A DNA stretch of 64,000 bases from Leptospira idonii. GTDB lineage: Bacteria > Spirochaetota > Leptospiria > Leptospirales > Leptospiraceae. Under the pieces are notes generated by a model that did no database searches, was not told where the DNA came from, and worked only from the letters and a program-made list of their open reading frames with translations. Each line of letters opens with the position of its first letter. Within the stretch, counting starts at the first letter, position 1. The translations under genes were made by a program, and so were the position numbers. Shown piece after piece: positions 38,927 through 47,888 of this stretch. Where the stretch lies: the NCBI RefSeq assembly GCF_004770995.1, contig NZ_RQHW01000065.1, positions 107,833 to 171,832 of the forward strand, given 5' to 3'.

Positions 38927-40135
38927 CTAAAATTCTAAATCGTTTCCTCCGGGCAAAGAATCCGACTCGGTTCTTTTTTTCTCCATCAAAGGAGATACAC
39001 TTCCCTTTTTCTCTTTCTGGAGAGAGGAAAGATCCGAAGAAGTGTCTGCATCTTCCAAGTCGTCTTCATCCTTAAACTGATCCAAAGACTCTTTTTTCCA
39101 AGCGATCGCCTTCTCAGTGATGTGATTTTTGGGATATTTATCCACAATCGTCTGAAACACGGATGCCGCTTTGTCGAATTTTCCCTGTCTGAAGTAGATC
39201 GTTCCTTTTTTATAAAGAGCCGCCTGATCCAAAGAATAATTCCCGTTGTTTAAGGTTTTATTCAAATAGTCCAAAGATTCGTTTTGACGACCTAACGCAT
39301 CATAAGCGGAAGCTATGTAATATAATGAATTTTCTTCTACGGAAGGGCTAGGATTCAAGGTAAGCGCTTTTTGAAATAATTCGATGGATTTCCAATATGT
39401 TTTTTTGGTATAAAGAGCTTTTGCATCCGTAAACACGGAATCCTTATATTCATCGACAACCTTTCCGTCAGCTCCGCTCAATTGATTTTCCGTATCGATG
39501 TATTCGTCGAAAACATCGAAGGAAGCCCAATCTTTTCCTTGTTTACGAAGGCTTCTTCCCCAACCGATGCGTGCTTCCGTATTTGTGCTGTCTTCCTGAA
39601 GCGCCAATACGTAGTTTTTTCGGGAAGGTTCGAATTGTTTATGTTGGTAATAAAAATCTGCAAGGGACTGCAAAGCCTTGGAACGAAGTTTCGAATCGTT
39701 TGACGAACGTAAAACGGATTCCAAATGACCTTTTCCTTCCGCTTCATTATCCAATTTCAAAAGAAGATTTCCTAAAGAATAAGCCAAACGATCTTTTTCT
39801 TCCTGACTCAAACCGGATTTACTTCTCAGGTTTTTATAGATGTCCAAAGCAAGATAATGATCTCCGTTTTTTTCCAAAGCTCTCGCTTGGTTGTATTTGA
39901 TACGGAACTCATAAAACTCGGCACCTTTTTTTCCAGCCAATTCGGAGAAAATAGAAACCGCCTTTTCCTTGCTAGTTGGATTGGACTGCTTTAAGTATTC
40001 CTCACCTTCGGTAATCTTTTCCAAAATGCTTTGATTCTGATCTTCCCTGGTAGAGATCGTAGTTTGATAAAATGCGGTCATGATTCCTGCACAAATGAAC
40101 AAAAATCCTGCGAGCGCAACGATGGAACGGTTCAT
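38927..40135 (-). CDS. membrane-anchored TPR protein
   Basis: 402 residues. An N-terminal hydrophobic segment (IVALAGFLFICAGIMTAFY) anchors or exports it. About eight TPR units follow up to residue 350 (for example SKLRSKALQSLADFYYQHKQFEPSRKNY, SLYYIASAYDALGRQNESLDYLNKTL, GTIYFRQGKFDKAASVFQTIVDKYPKN). The tail is charged and low-complexity. The start overlaps the upstream FN3/TPR gene by four bases, so the two are coupled. Confidence 0.8.
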   Translation of the reverse strand: MNRSIVALAGFLFICAGIMTAFYQTTISTREDQNQSILEKITEGEEYLKQSNPTSKEKAVSIFSELAGKKGAEFYEFRIKYNQARALEKNGDHYLALDIYKNLRSKSGLSQEEKDRLAYSLGNLLLKLDNEAEGKGHLESVLRSSNDSKLRSKALQSLADFYYQHKQFEPSRKNYVLALQEDSTNTEARIGWGRSLRKQGKDWASFDVFDEYIDTENQLSGADGKVVDEYKDSVFTDAKALYTKKTYWKSIELFQKALTLNPSPSVEENSLYYIASAYDALGRQNESLDYLNKTLNNGNYSLDQAALYKKGTIYFRQGKFDKAASVFQTIVDKYPKNHITEKAIAWKKESLDQFKDEDDLEDADTSSDLSSLQKEKKGSVSPLMEKKRTESDSLPGGNDLEF

Positions 40136-41823
40136 GATCTACCTCTACCCAATTTTTCTAATGTTTGGTTCGTCCAGAATTCGGATCTTTCCGGCGAAAA
40201 AGATTTGGTTTCTCTCTTCATAAAATATCTCAGCGCTTTTTTGGGTTCATCAGTTTTCAGATAACTGATCCCCAAATAAAAATACGCCTTCCCTAGCAGA
40301 TGAGAGTTCTTTTGACGGGAAATATATTTTTCTAAATGATCTACAGCTAGTTCGAATTTTTTCTTTAAAACGGTGGATTTGATGATTCGATTCAGATCCG
40401 TATCCGCCAAATCATAATCAACCGTTGTATGTCCGTTAGGAGAACGAGTGTCGTGTACCCATTCTGTCATTTCACTTCCGGGATGAATCTCAGTAGGAGT
40501 CACTCCATGTTCATTCGTGATAGGAGGAACATTCGTTTTATTTTCTTCCTTAGGTTTATCCTCGGTAACCGAAGAAACGGTTGCCTCAGGAACCGCCATA
40601 TCTTTGGAAAAATCCAATCGGAAATAAGAAACTTGTTCTTTGAGCTGATAATCTTCAGGGATTGTTCCTGACTTCACAGTAACCCCGAAATACAATTCAT
40701 CAATTTCTTTCAGCTCTTTGATGTAAAAATTCGTTTTAGGATGATTCACGGAAGCAACCTTCACTACAGTGCCTGAACCGAAAGAACTAGGACCTTGGTT
40801 CAAAGGTTTCGTAGAAGCATACACTGAATAGACGGTAGAATCGTCCGCAGCTTCCGGAGGAAGCCAGCTGATCACTACACCCTTACCCACTCTTTCATAA
40901 CCAACACCTCTCACATGCATAGTGCCTGGACGATCTTCAGGAAGCGTAACAGTGTTGTTGATTTTAGTATTGGTCGATGCAGGAACAGAATCGTCCGGAA
41001 TCATCTCCGCATGGTTTTTTCCGTAATCTCTGATGTAAAAAACACGAAGGGTCGATTTTTTATCTTCCAAAGGAAGAGACTCTTCTCCGTCCAAATCCTT
41101 AACGGACACTCCGTAATACAAAGTTTGCGACTTATCCAAACCTTGGTCGAGAAAAGTCATAGTCGGATGACTCAGCTCCGCCAATTTCTGTGCCTTCTGC
41201 ATCAAAGGAAGACTCGTAAGAGGAGACGCAGATCTATAAACAGTATAAACGGTTCTTCCGGAAACGGCTCCGGAAGGAGGATTCCAATCCAACCGAACGT
41301 TCTTTCTTTCCAATGTGGCTTTTAGATCGGAGATAAATCCTATTTTTCCCGAAGAGACTTTTGTTTCTTCAGGAAATGCAGGGAAAGCGGGATTATCGGA
41401 TACTACCGCACCGCCTTCATCGATCGTAACGGGAACTACCGTATAATTCTGATTCGGAAATAATCTAACTTCTCTTTTGCGGACATCCGAGACCAAAACC
41501 ACAGCATAATAATAGGTTCCAGGCTTTAGATTATAATCGTAATAAGTGCGTGTACCGCTGTTTCCTCCGGATTTGTATCTTCCCAGGGAATCTGCCACAT
41601 AAAGTTTGTCAGGTGAATCGATGATGCTGTTGCTGCGTGCAATGATGACCTCTCCCTCTTCCTTGGGAGGTTCCCAAGCCAAAAGGATTGATTTTTTATC
41701 GGACAATTGATTCGCCCGAAGCACTCTGGCCGCATTCGGATACTTCCCTTCCTCAAAAATCGTTTGAGAAAAAAGCGGCACTAAGGCGCAAAAAAGCCCC
41801 AGGGCGGCAGTCCATCTTTTCAT
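40132..41823 (-). CDS. secreted FN3-like repeat protein with C-terminal TPR
   Basis: 563 residues from ATG 41823 (an ATG at 41835 adds four residues). Signal peptide MKRWTAALGLFCALVPLFSQ. Three fibronectin III-like modules are seen, each with the pattern of an alignable core: KSILLAWEPPKEEGEVIIARS, KNVRLDWNPPSGAVSGRTVYTVYRS, KGVVISWLPPEAADDSTVYSVYAST. The last about 90 residues form TPR-like helices (FELAVDHLEKYISRQKNSHLLGKAYFYLGISYL). Envelope location likely; with the downstream TPR protein it may form a scaffold. Function unknown. Confidence 0.75.
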   Translation of the reverse strand: MKRWTAALGLFCALVPLFSQTIFEEGKYPNAARVLRANQLSDKKSILLAWEPPKEEGEVIIARSNSIIDSPDKLYVADSLGRYKSGGNSGTRTYYDYNLKPGTYYYAVVLVSDVRKREVRLFPNQNYTVVPVTIDEGGAVVSDNPAFPAFPEETKVSSGKIGFISDLKATLERKNVRLDWNPPSGAVSGRTVYTVYRSASPLTSLPLMQKAQKLAELSHPTMTFLDQGLDKSQTLYYGVSVKDLDGEESLPLEDKKSTLRVFYIRDYGKNHAEMIPDDSVPASTNTKINNTVTLPEDRPGTMHVRGVGYERVGKGVVISWLPPEAADDSTVYSVYASTKPLNQGPSSFGSGTVVKVASVNHPKTNFYIKELKEIDELYFGVTVKSGTIPEDYQLKEQVSYFRLDFSKDMAVPEATVSSVTEDKPKEENKTNVPPITNEHGVTPTEIHPGSEMTEWVHDTRSPNGHTTVDYDLADTDLNRIIKSTVLKKKFELAVDHLEKYISRQKNSHLLGKAYFYLGISYLKTDEPKKALRYFMKRETKSFSPERSEFWTNQTLEKLGRGRS

Positions 41824-41914
41824 AGAGAGTACCATACCATCATTTTCGGTATTCCATAAGACCGAATTGAATTTTTCTATTGTACTTCTATCCGGATTTC
41901 AGTAAGTTTGGATT

Positions 41915-42571
41915 ATGTCAGAAACGGAATACTATCGTTCCTTAAAATACCAGGAGTATCTCATTTCCAGCCATAGAAGAGAGGTGTGTTCTCCCGAGGA
42001 CGTTTATTCCTTCTTCAACTGGAAAGGGCTGCAAAACCTGGTCGATTTCGGATCCGGTTTAGGATTCTATTTCACGGAATTTCGAAAATGGTTCCCTCAT
42101 GCATGGATTTGGGCCGGGGAATGCCAACAAGATATCATAGATAAAATCCTCAGAAGAAAACTTCTGGAAGGATTAGAAAACATCACTCCCTTTTACATCG
42201 ACCAATCGGATCACCCTCTTTTGCCGGAATGGGTTCCCGTCCCTGAAATTATCTTCGCTTCCCTCTCGTTATCTACCTTTCCCAATCCGGGACTTGCCAT
42301 GGACGGACTCATTCGTTCCATGAAAGCAGGAGGAAGATTGTTCATCGTGGATTGGTCCAAAACGGAATCTGGGTTCGGTCCCAAGATCAACGAAAAGATC
42401 TCACTGGATAAAATGAAATTCCTTGCGGAAGAATACAAATTGGAAGTCACTAAATCGGGAAGGATCTCGGAATACTTTTACGGGATGGAAGTCAAAGCAA
42501 GTCCCTCCTTCGTTTACGGCTATTACGATCTAAAAGAAGAAGAGGACGATTCCACCATCTTTAAGATTTAA
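41915..42571 (+). CDS. class I SAM-dependent methyltransferase
   Basis: 218 residues with motif I VDFGSGLGFYFTEF (about residues 38-51), an acidic loop (WAGECQQD), and a post-motif region MKAGGRLFIVDWSKTE as in Methyltransf_11/25 families. The substrate is not evident. It is divergent from the FN3/TPR operon and precedes a DUF4846 gene by a short gap. Confidence 0.85.
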   Translation: MSETEYYRSLKYQEYLISSHRREVCSPEDVYSFFNWKGLQNLVDFGSGLGFYFTEFRKWFPHAWIWAGECQQDIIDKILRRKLLEGLENITPFYIDQSDHPLLPEWVPVPEIIFASLSLSTFPNPGLAMDGLIRSMKAGGRLFIVDWSKTESGFGPKINEKISLDKMKFLAEEYKLEVTKSGRISEYFYGMEVKASPSFVYGYYDLKEEEDDSTIFKI

Positions 42572-42593
42572 CTACCGTATTGTGGAAAACATA

Positions 42594-43310
42594 ATGAAAC
42601 GACTTATCTTCTCAGTTATCTTAGTAGCTTCTCTTTTCTCTCCCCTGTTCGCAAAAACGGTGGGAGATATTTCCCTTCCTTCAGGATTTCAAAGGATAGA
42701 TACGAAAGAAGGAAGTTTTTCAAGATATCTTAGAAACCTAAATCTGAAAGAAGACGGAAAAGTATATTCCTATCGAAAAAAGGATCTAAGCCATTGGTAT
42801 GATTCCCTCGGAGTGATCGATAAACCATTGTTATTTTCAGATGATTTGGAACAATGTGCCGATTTCTCCATGAGACTTTGGGCGGACTACCATAAAGACA
42901 GCGGAAAACTGAAAGATCTTTACTTATTTCATTACGACGGCAGAAAAAATAAATTTACGGAATCGCAAAAAACATACGTTAAATTTTTAAGAACCGCTTT
43001 CGCCTCTTCCAATTCTCATTCCTTAAAACAAGGAGGGAAAAAAATCACGAAAGAAAATCTCACTTCCGGAGATCTATTCGTTCAGAATGAAAACGGAGGG
43101 ATAGGACATGTCTCCATCATACTGGACGAATCCACGAACGGAAAGGAAAGATTATATTTGATAGGCTTTAGTTTTATGCCTGCCCAAGAGATGCATATAG
43201 AGAAAGCACCTTCTGACAGAGGAAAGAACGGGTGGTTCACCTATGAAGGGTTTATCGAACATCTTAAGGAAAAATATCCTTACGGAACACCCGTTCTACG
43301 AAGATTTTAG
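42594..43310 (+). CDS. secreted DUF4846 family protein
   Basis: 238 residues from ATG 42594 (GGA seven bases upstream; a GTG at 42582 adds four residues). Signal peptide LIFSVILVASLFSPLFA. The body matches the DUF4846 pattern: SGFQRIDTKEGSFSRYLRNL, the QCADFSMRLWADY segment, and GDLFVQNENGGIGHVSIILD. The family is known mainly from Bacteroidota and spirochaetes and has no established activity. Confidence 0.8.
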   Translation: MKRLIFSVILVASLFSPLFAKTVGDISLPSGFQRIDTKEGSFSRYLRNLNLKEDGKVYSYRKKDLSHWYDSLGVIDKPLLFSDDLEQCADFSMRLWADYHKDSGKLKDLYLFHYDGRKNKFTESQKTYVKFLRTAFASSNSHSLKQGGKKITKENLTSGDLFVQNENGGIGHVSIILDESTNGKERLYLIGFSFMPAQEMHIEKAPSDRGKNGWFTYEGFIEHLKEKYPYGTPVLRRF

Positions 43311-43320
43311 GAATAGAATT

Positions 43321-43644
43321 TTATTCTTTTCCGGAAAGTTTCAATCCGATCACTCCCAGAATGATCAAACTTACGGACAACACTCTCCATAAACCGGAAG
43401 AATCTCCGAAAAAAATCACACCTAATAGAAACGCACCTGCGGCTCCGATCCCTGTCCATACTGCATAAGCGGTTCCCATAGGAATCGTTTTTTGTGCGTA
43501 CCAAAGGCAGATCATACTCACCGCCATACAAATCACTGCAAAGCCGATCCACAATGCCTTTTGATTTCCGGACTCGGAAAGTTTCATTCCTAAAGGCCAG
43601 CCGATTTCAAAGAGTCCTGCGAGAACAAGGACGATCCAATTCAT
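43321..43644 (-). CDS. gdx: SMR-family guanidinium exporter (Gdx/SugE type)
   Basis: 107 residues with four membrane helices. LFEIGWPLGMKLSE carries the central glutamate (Glu13) of helix 1, and GTAYAVWTGIGAAG in helix 3 is characteristic of the Gdx (formerly SugE) subgroup and not the multidrug EmrE subgroup. Gdx proteins work as dual-topology dimers exchanging guanidinium for protons. No guanidine riboswitch is recognised in the 66-base gap upstream. Confidence 0.9.
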   Translation of the reverse strand: MNWIVLVLAGLFEIGWPLGMKLSESGNQKALWIGFAVICMAVSMICLWYAQKTIPMGTAYAVWTGIGAAGAFLLGVIFFGDSSGLWRVLSVSLIILGVIGLKLSGKE

Positions 43645-43710
43645 TGATTCTTCTCCATTTCTTCCATTTTTTTAAGGCTCCGATCCCTGTCAAATCCACC
43701 CCTCATTGTT

Positions 43711-45009
43711 ATGTGGAACGAAGAACAAAGGAAAGTGATAGAATCAAACTCTAATTACAAACAAGTGATTGCTGCGGCGGGATCCGGTAAAACAGCAACA
43801 ATGATAGGGATTTTGCAACATAAAGAAGAAAGAAAAACAATTTCTCCCGAAAGAACCTTGATCGTGACCTTCACAAAAAAAGCGACTGAAGAATTTAAAA
43901 CTAGAGTCGAAGCCAAACATCTTTCAGAGCACTATCACATCTCTACATTTCACTCTTTCTGTTATCAAAGTCTTTTTGAACTTCATCCAGAGTTTCATAA
44001 AATATCTCTCCTTTCCGAAACGGAAAAGGAACAACAAACGAAAAGAATTTTATATAAACATAGAATGCGTTTGGGAGGAATTCCCTTTGCCATTCTTTTT
44101 TCTTCAAACTATTCCATTCTGAGAAAAGAATTTCCCGATGTATTCGAAGACTTTCTTTTCGAAATGGAAACATATAAAAGGAAAAACAACCTATTTGAAT
44201 TCGAAGATTTGATCCGCATCGTAAAACAATCTTTGGAAACAGGAGAAAGATGGACATTCCCTTTGAAACAAAGATTCGACTCGCTCATCATAGATGAATT
44301 TCAAGATACGAATCTTTGTCAGATGAAAATCATACAAATGTTACAGATCCCTCAAATCACGGTTGTGGGAGACGATTGGCAGGCAATCTACGGATTTAGA
44401 GGAGCCACGCCGGAACCATTCTTGAACTTCTCCCGATTTTTTCCAAAAACGGAAATCTTTCAGCTAACTACGAATTATCGTTCTTTAAAAGGGATCATCG
44501 AACTTTCTTCCATTCCCATCAGAAAGAACAAAAATAAAATCGAAAAGAAAGTTTTCTCTCACAGAGAAGGAAACACATTCTACAGAACATTGACATTGAA
44601 ACATCCGAAAAGAGATCTTAAATCAGCAGTTTACGAGTTAAAAACTTATTTCGAATCCGATCGGGAAACCATGATTTTAGTTCGTTCTAATTTTAGAAAA
44701 AGAGAATGGATGGATGCGGGGATCCGTTCCGAACAAATCATGACAATACATGCTTCCAAAGGTTTGGAATTCGGAACAGTAATTTTAGATTTGAGTTCCG
44801 GTTGGAACCTCACTGGAGAAGGAAAAGAGATTCCGGAAGAAGAAAGAAGAATTCTTTATGTGGGAATCTCCCGCGCCAAAGACAAACTCATTCTAATCGG
44901 AAGAGAAACATCCAAATTCAAAGAGAGACCTGAGGACAAACTTTTCTCCTATTTTCCAAAGACCGATTCTTGGGGAAAACTGACTTTACGCTCGTACCGC
45001 TTCTGGTGA
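43711..45009 (+). CDS. compact UvrD-like superfamily 1 helicase
   Basis: 432 residues, well short of UvrD/PcrA/Rep (about 650-720). All core motifs are present: AAAGSGKTATM (I), TFTKKATEEF (Ia), IIDEFQDTN (II), GDDWQAIYGFRGA (III), LTTNYRS (IV), IHASKGLEFGTV (V) and RILYVGISRAKDKL (VI). The 1B and 2B accessory subdomains appear reduced. It should unwind DNA 3' to 5' in repair or replication restart. It lies directly upstream of tRNA-Val, which may be co-transcribed. Confidence 0.9.
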   Translation: MWNEEQRKVIESNSNYKQVIAAAGSGKTATMIGILQHKEERKTISPERTLIVTFTKKATEEFKTRVEAKHLSEHYHISTFHSFCYQSLFELHPEFHKISLLSETEKEQQTKRILYKHRMRLGGIPFAILFSSNYSILRKEFPDVFEDFLFEMETYKRKNNLFEFEDLIRIVKQSLETGERWTFPLKQRFDSLIIDEFQDTNLCQMKIIQMLQIPQITVVGDDWQAIYGFRGATPEPFLNFSRFFPKTEIFQLTTNYRSLKGIIELSSIPIRKNKNKIEKKVFSHREGNTFYRTLTLKHPKRDLKSAVYELKTYFESDRETMILVRSNFRKREWMDAGIRSEQIMTIHASKGLEFGTVILDLSSGWNLTGEGKEIPEEERRILYVGISRAKDKLILIGRETSKFKERPEDKLFSYFPKTDSWGKLTLRSYRFW

Positions 45010-45024
45010 CATGGTTATACGTTT

Positions 45025-45101
<77 letters not shown>

Positions 45102-45108
45102 AACGCAT

Positions 45109-45594
45109 TTAGATCCTTTCCAAAAACCACTCTTTCGATTCCGCCAACGATTTTTGAGGAACGGTTGCGTTCACATCTCGAATCACATCGGAAAGTTTCG
45201 TTTTTTTCAATACGTCTCTCCATGCATGATCCGCTTTGTACATCACCGCAGCGATGGAACATACGGGAGATTTTTGACCAGTGGTTTTATTACAGGGATT
45301 GTTTTTACGAATCTCTTGGCAATGAAAGCTAGATTGCCTTCCTTCCACCGCCTCTATGATTTCCAGTAAAGAAATTTCTTCGGGAGATTTCGCCAAACGG
45401 TACCCCCCCTTGGGGCCTGTGGTAGTTACCACAATCCCCGCTCCCGCCAGTCTTTGTAAGGCTTTCAAGAGATAGTCCTTTCTTACTCCGTGGAATTCTG
45501 CGAGAAGTTTGGAAGGAACGGCGACGTCTTCCGGAAACCAGGATAAAACCGACATACAATGAAGCGTCCATTCTACCTGGTTTCCAAGTATCAT
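45109..45594 (-). CDS. Rrf2-family transcriptional regulator
   Basis: 161 residues. Winged-helix start EWTLHCMSVLSWFP, recognition region LAEFHGVRKDYLLKALQRLAGAGIV, wing GPKGGYRLAKSPEEISLLEIIEAVEG. Three cysteines follow within CQEIRKNNPC and SPVCSI, the arrangement by which Rrf2 proteins (IscR, NsrR) bind an iron-sulfur cluster or sense redox stress. Its ATG overlaps the AhpD-like gene by four bases, so it is co-expressed and probably autoregulates through the palindrome at 46079-46109. Confidence 0.92.
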   Translation of the reverse strand: MILGNQVEWTLHCMSVLSWFPEDVAVPSKLLAEFHGVRKDYLLKALQRLAGAGIVVTTTGPKGGYRLAKSPEEISLLEIIEAVEGRQSSFHCQEIRKNNPCNKTTGQKSPVCSIAAVMYKADHAWRDVLKKTKLSDVIRDVNATVPQKSLAESKEWFLERI

Positions 45595-46067
45595 AAACCG
45601 GCTCGATCCAAACCGTACATTTTGTCCATAGAACCTGGAACCGCTCTAAAACTAACAGCGATTCGATTCCAAGAATTCATATGAGCGACCGCCATCGTCA
45701 AGGAAACCATCTCCTGTTCGGAAAAAACGGATCTTACTTCTTCGTAGACCGCATCAGGAACATTGTTTTCACTTAACAAGGTCACGGTTTCCGCCCACAA
45801 AAAAGCGGCTCTTTCTCTAGCGTCAAACAAAGGAGATTCCTTCCATCCTGCAATATGATGCAGACGAATTTCCTTCTCTCCGTCTATTTTCGCCTCTTTC
45901 ACATGCATATCTATGCAAAAGATACATCCGTTGATCTGCGAAATTCTTATATTCAAGAGATGGATCAAATTATGGCCCAAAGAGGAGGAGCGGATCAACT
46001 TTCCGATTTCCACCATCTTTCCGAAGGCATCCGGGAAGTGAGGGTAGTATTCGATTCTGGATTTCAT
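45591..46067 (-). CDS. AhpD-like carboxymuconolactone decarboxylase family protein
   Basis: 158 residues with the alkylhydroperoxidase signature INGCIFCIDMHVKEA, where the CxxC pair and the histidine form the redox centre of AhpD-like proteins. The following helix ARERAAFLWAETVT and FSEQEMVSLTMAVAHMNSWNRI fit the CMD family all-helical fold. Peroxide or electrophile reduction is the usual inference. It is first in a two-gene operon with an Rrf2 regulator and starts 12 bases downstream of a 13-bp palindrome. Confidence 0.88.
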   Translation of the reverse strand: MKSRIEYYPHFPDAFGKMVEIGKLIRSSSLGHNLIHLLNIRISQINGCIFCIDMHVKEAKIDGEKEIRLHHIAGWKESPLFDARERAAFLWAETVTLLSENNVPDAVYEEVRSVFSEQEMVSLTMAVAHMNSWNRIAVSFRAVPGSMDKMYGLDRAGL

Positions 46068-46078
46068 AACAACATTCC

Positions 46079-46109
46079 TTAATTATGGATATTTTTTATC
46101 CATAATTAA
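46079..46109. promoter_or_regulatory. 13-bp perfect palindrome, probable Rrf2 operator
   Basis: TTAATTATGGATA (46079-46091) and TATCCATAATTAA (46097-46109) are perfect inverted repeats separated by five T residues, just upstream of the AhpD-like start codon at 46067. The AT-rich dyad near a promoter resembles Rrf2-type operators in size and symmetry, and the operon encodes such a regulator. Confidence 0.7.
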
Positions 46110-46191
46110 CCCTCCCTAATTTTCCGTAAAACACTTTATATAAAGATTGCAAAAAGAATATTTAGGGATAGTTTGAACGCCTAAAGACATT

Positions 46192-46872
46192 ATGAAGAAT
46201 CGTTCGTTTGCGGAAGAAACACTTCTGACAGTTTATTTCATTCTCTATTCACTGATTGCTGCTTTGGTGATCGGGTTTACCGATTTCTCTCCCGGTTGGA
46301 AACTGTTCTCCCTAACAGCCTTGTTTCACATCAGTTTCATCTGTTTGACAAAACCGTTACGTTGGTTCGTCCCCTTTCAGATTTGGAAATTTTTGTTTCC
46401 TCTTTCTTTTCTTATGGTGTTCCCCGATTGGTTTCTTTCGGACGTGCTCCAAGTGTTAGTCTTTCCTGAAGACGGTTTCCCTAAAATAGGAACTGTTGCC
46501 GGTTATATGGCAGGGCTTTGGGCGATTCCTTTATTCATATTGGTTTATCTGGGAATCAAACTGGAAGAAAGATCCGTTTCCATCATAGGAACCTGCTTTT
46601 GGGTTGCCTTCTTTTCCTTATTGATTTTCGGATCTGCGGAAGCCACTATGTGGATTCTATCTTCCTGGTATGCGCAAGACGTAAAAATGGTCGGATCCGT
46701 AGCCCTTTATGTTCTAATCCCTGAAATGATTTTAGGAGTCACAACATATCTTGCCTACCAAGGTTTCGGAACCAGCCACTACTTGATCCGAGTGGGAATG
46801 GGATTTTTGATTATGATTTTTTATTTAGGAAATCTATCTTTATTCTATCTTCTTTTTGAAAGAATATTCTAA
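46192..46872 (+). CDS. multi-pass membrane protein, unknown family
   Basis: 226 residues with about seven hydrophobic segments and very short loops; DFSPGWKL and FPDWFLSDVLQVLVFPEDGFPK are the longest polar parts. No recognised signature. It starts the plus-strand cluster with two SGNH proteins and an MBOAT acyltransferase (next gene follows after two bases), so it may belong to the same envelope-modification pathway. Confidence 0.72.
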   Translation: MKNRSFAEETLLTVYFILYSLIAALVIGFTDFSPGWKLFSLTALFHISFICLTKPLRWFVPFQIWKFLFPLSFLMVFPDWFLSDVLQVLVFPEDGFPKIGTVAGYMAGLWAIPLFILVYLGIKLEERSVSIIGTCFWVAFFSLLIFGSAEATMWILSSWYAQDVKMVGSVALYVLIPEMILGVTTYLAYQGFGTSHYLIRVGMGFLIMIFYLGNLSLFYLLFERIF

Positions 46873-46874
46873 TA

Positions 46875-47846
46875 TTGAAACGTTTTTCACTTTTCCTATC
46901 CGCTTTTTTTCTTTTTTGCCTCCTTTTGTTTTTCGCCCCTCTTCCCTTCGGGGAAGAGATTCGAAACGAATCTAATTATAGAAAGGCACATTGTTTCCAT
47001 AAAACGGATCTATTCCTCTGCCCGAACCGCAATTTTTCCTTTCTCCGACCGGACGGAAAAATTTGGGATTTGGAAACAAACGAATACGGAGAAAGAGTCA
47101 CCCGTCTAACAAAAAAATGTGAAAAAGATACGAATGAAATTTGGCTGATAGGAGATTCCATGTCTATGGGTTTTCTATTAGATGGAGAACATTCTCCGGG
47201 ACAAGTTTTGGAAAACAAAATAGGAATTCCCGTTCGTGTGATGGCTGTGGATGCACTTGGCACTCTAGGCATTTTAAGAAGATTTCAAATGGGAATAGAA
47301 CAACATAAAAAAGGTTCCTCTTGTCCCAAGTCACCTAAACATGTTTTCTGGATATGGAACACTTCCGACTTCTTGGACGATAGCAAAGAAAACCATTCGT
47401 TTCTTAAAAACATCATTTATAGACTCCACTACTTTATCACCAAACACTCACTTGTTTATTTATACCTTCGGAATTCGAAACAAGAATTCAACAGACTGAC
47501 AGCTCAAACGAATAGAGACCCTTATCCCAAAGACCACATCACCTATCAAAATCTGCAGACCCTCTCGGATTACTTCCAAAAAGAAAACATACCGATCACT
47601 CTCATCTATGGATGGGGGATGAGGCAGGATGGAACTCCCGATACGGAAGATCCCAATTATTTCGATCTTCCTCAAACCTTACAAAAGATAGGGCTGGATC
47701 AAATCGATTTGAGAAAACAGGTGGAATCCGAATTCCAAAAAGGAGCCTCCCTTTTTGTTCCGAACGACGGGCACCCCGATTCCGATTTTTCCCGTCTGGT
47801 AGCAGAGGAAATCACAAAGAAATTTCCGGAGATCGGCAGGCCTTAG
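46875..47846 (+). CDS. SGNH-hydrolase-like membrane-anchored protein
   Basis: 323 residues from a TTG start two bases after the preceding stop. An N-terminal hydrophobic anchor (LFLSAFFLFCLLLFFAPLPF) precedes an SGNH-type domain: block I IWLIGDSMSMGF with Ser95, and a C-terminal block NDGHPDSDFSRL supplying the Asp/His pair. SGNH proteins beside MBOAT genes typically transfer acetyl groups to polysaccharides in the periplasm (AlgJ/AlgX, PatB-like). Role here inferred from neighbours. Confidence 0.78.
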   Translation: MKRFSLFLSAFFLFCLLLFFAPLPFGEEIRNESNYRKAHCFHKTDLFLCPNRNFSFLRPDGKIWDLETNEYGERVTRLTKKCEKDTNEIWLIGDSMSMGFLLDGEHSPGQVLENKIGIPVRVMAVDALGTLGILRRFQMGIEQHKKGSSCPKSPKHVFWIWNTSDFLDDSKENHSFLKNIIYRLHYFITKHSLVYLYLRNSKQEFNRLTAQTNRDPYPKDHITYQNLQTLSDYFQKENIPITLIYGWGMRQDGTPDTEDPNYFDLPQTLQKIGLDQIDLRKQVESEFQKGASLFVPNDGHPDSDFSRLVAEEITKKFPEIGRP

Positions 47847-47888
47847 AAATGCTTGCTTCCAGAGAGTCAGACGAAAGTCTAGAGGGAT

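Noticed and set aside
43645..43710. Guanidine riboswitch upstream of the Gdx exporter
   Set aside because: The gap is only 66 bases to the divergent helicase start and shows none of the conserved loops; no structure could be supported.
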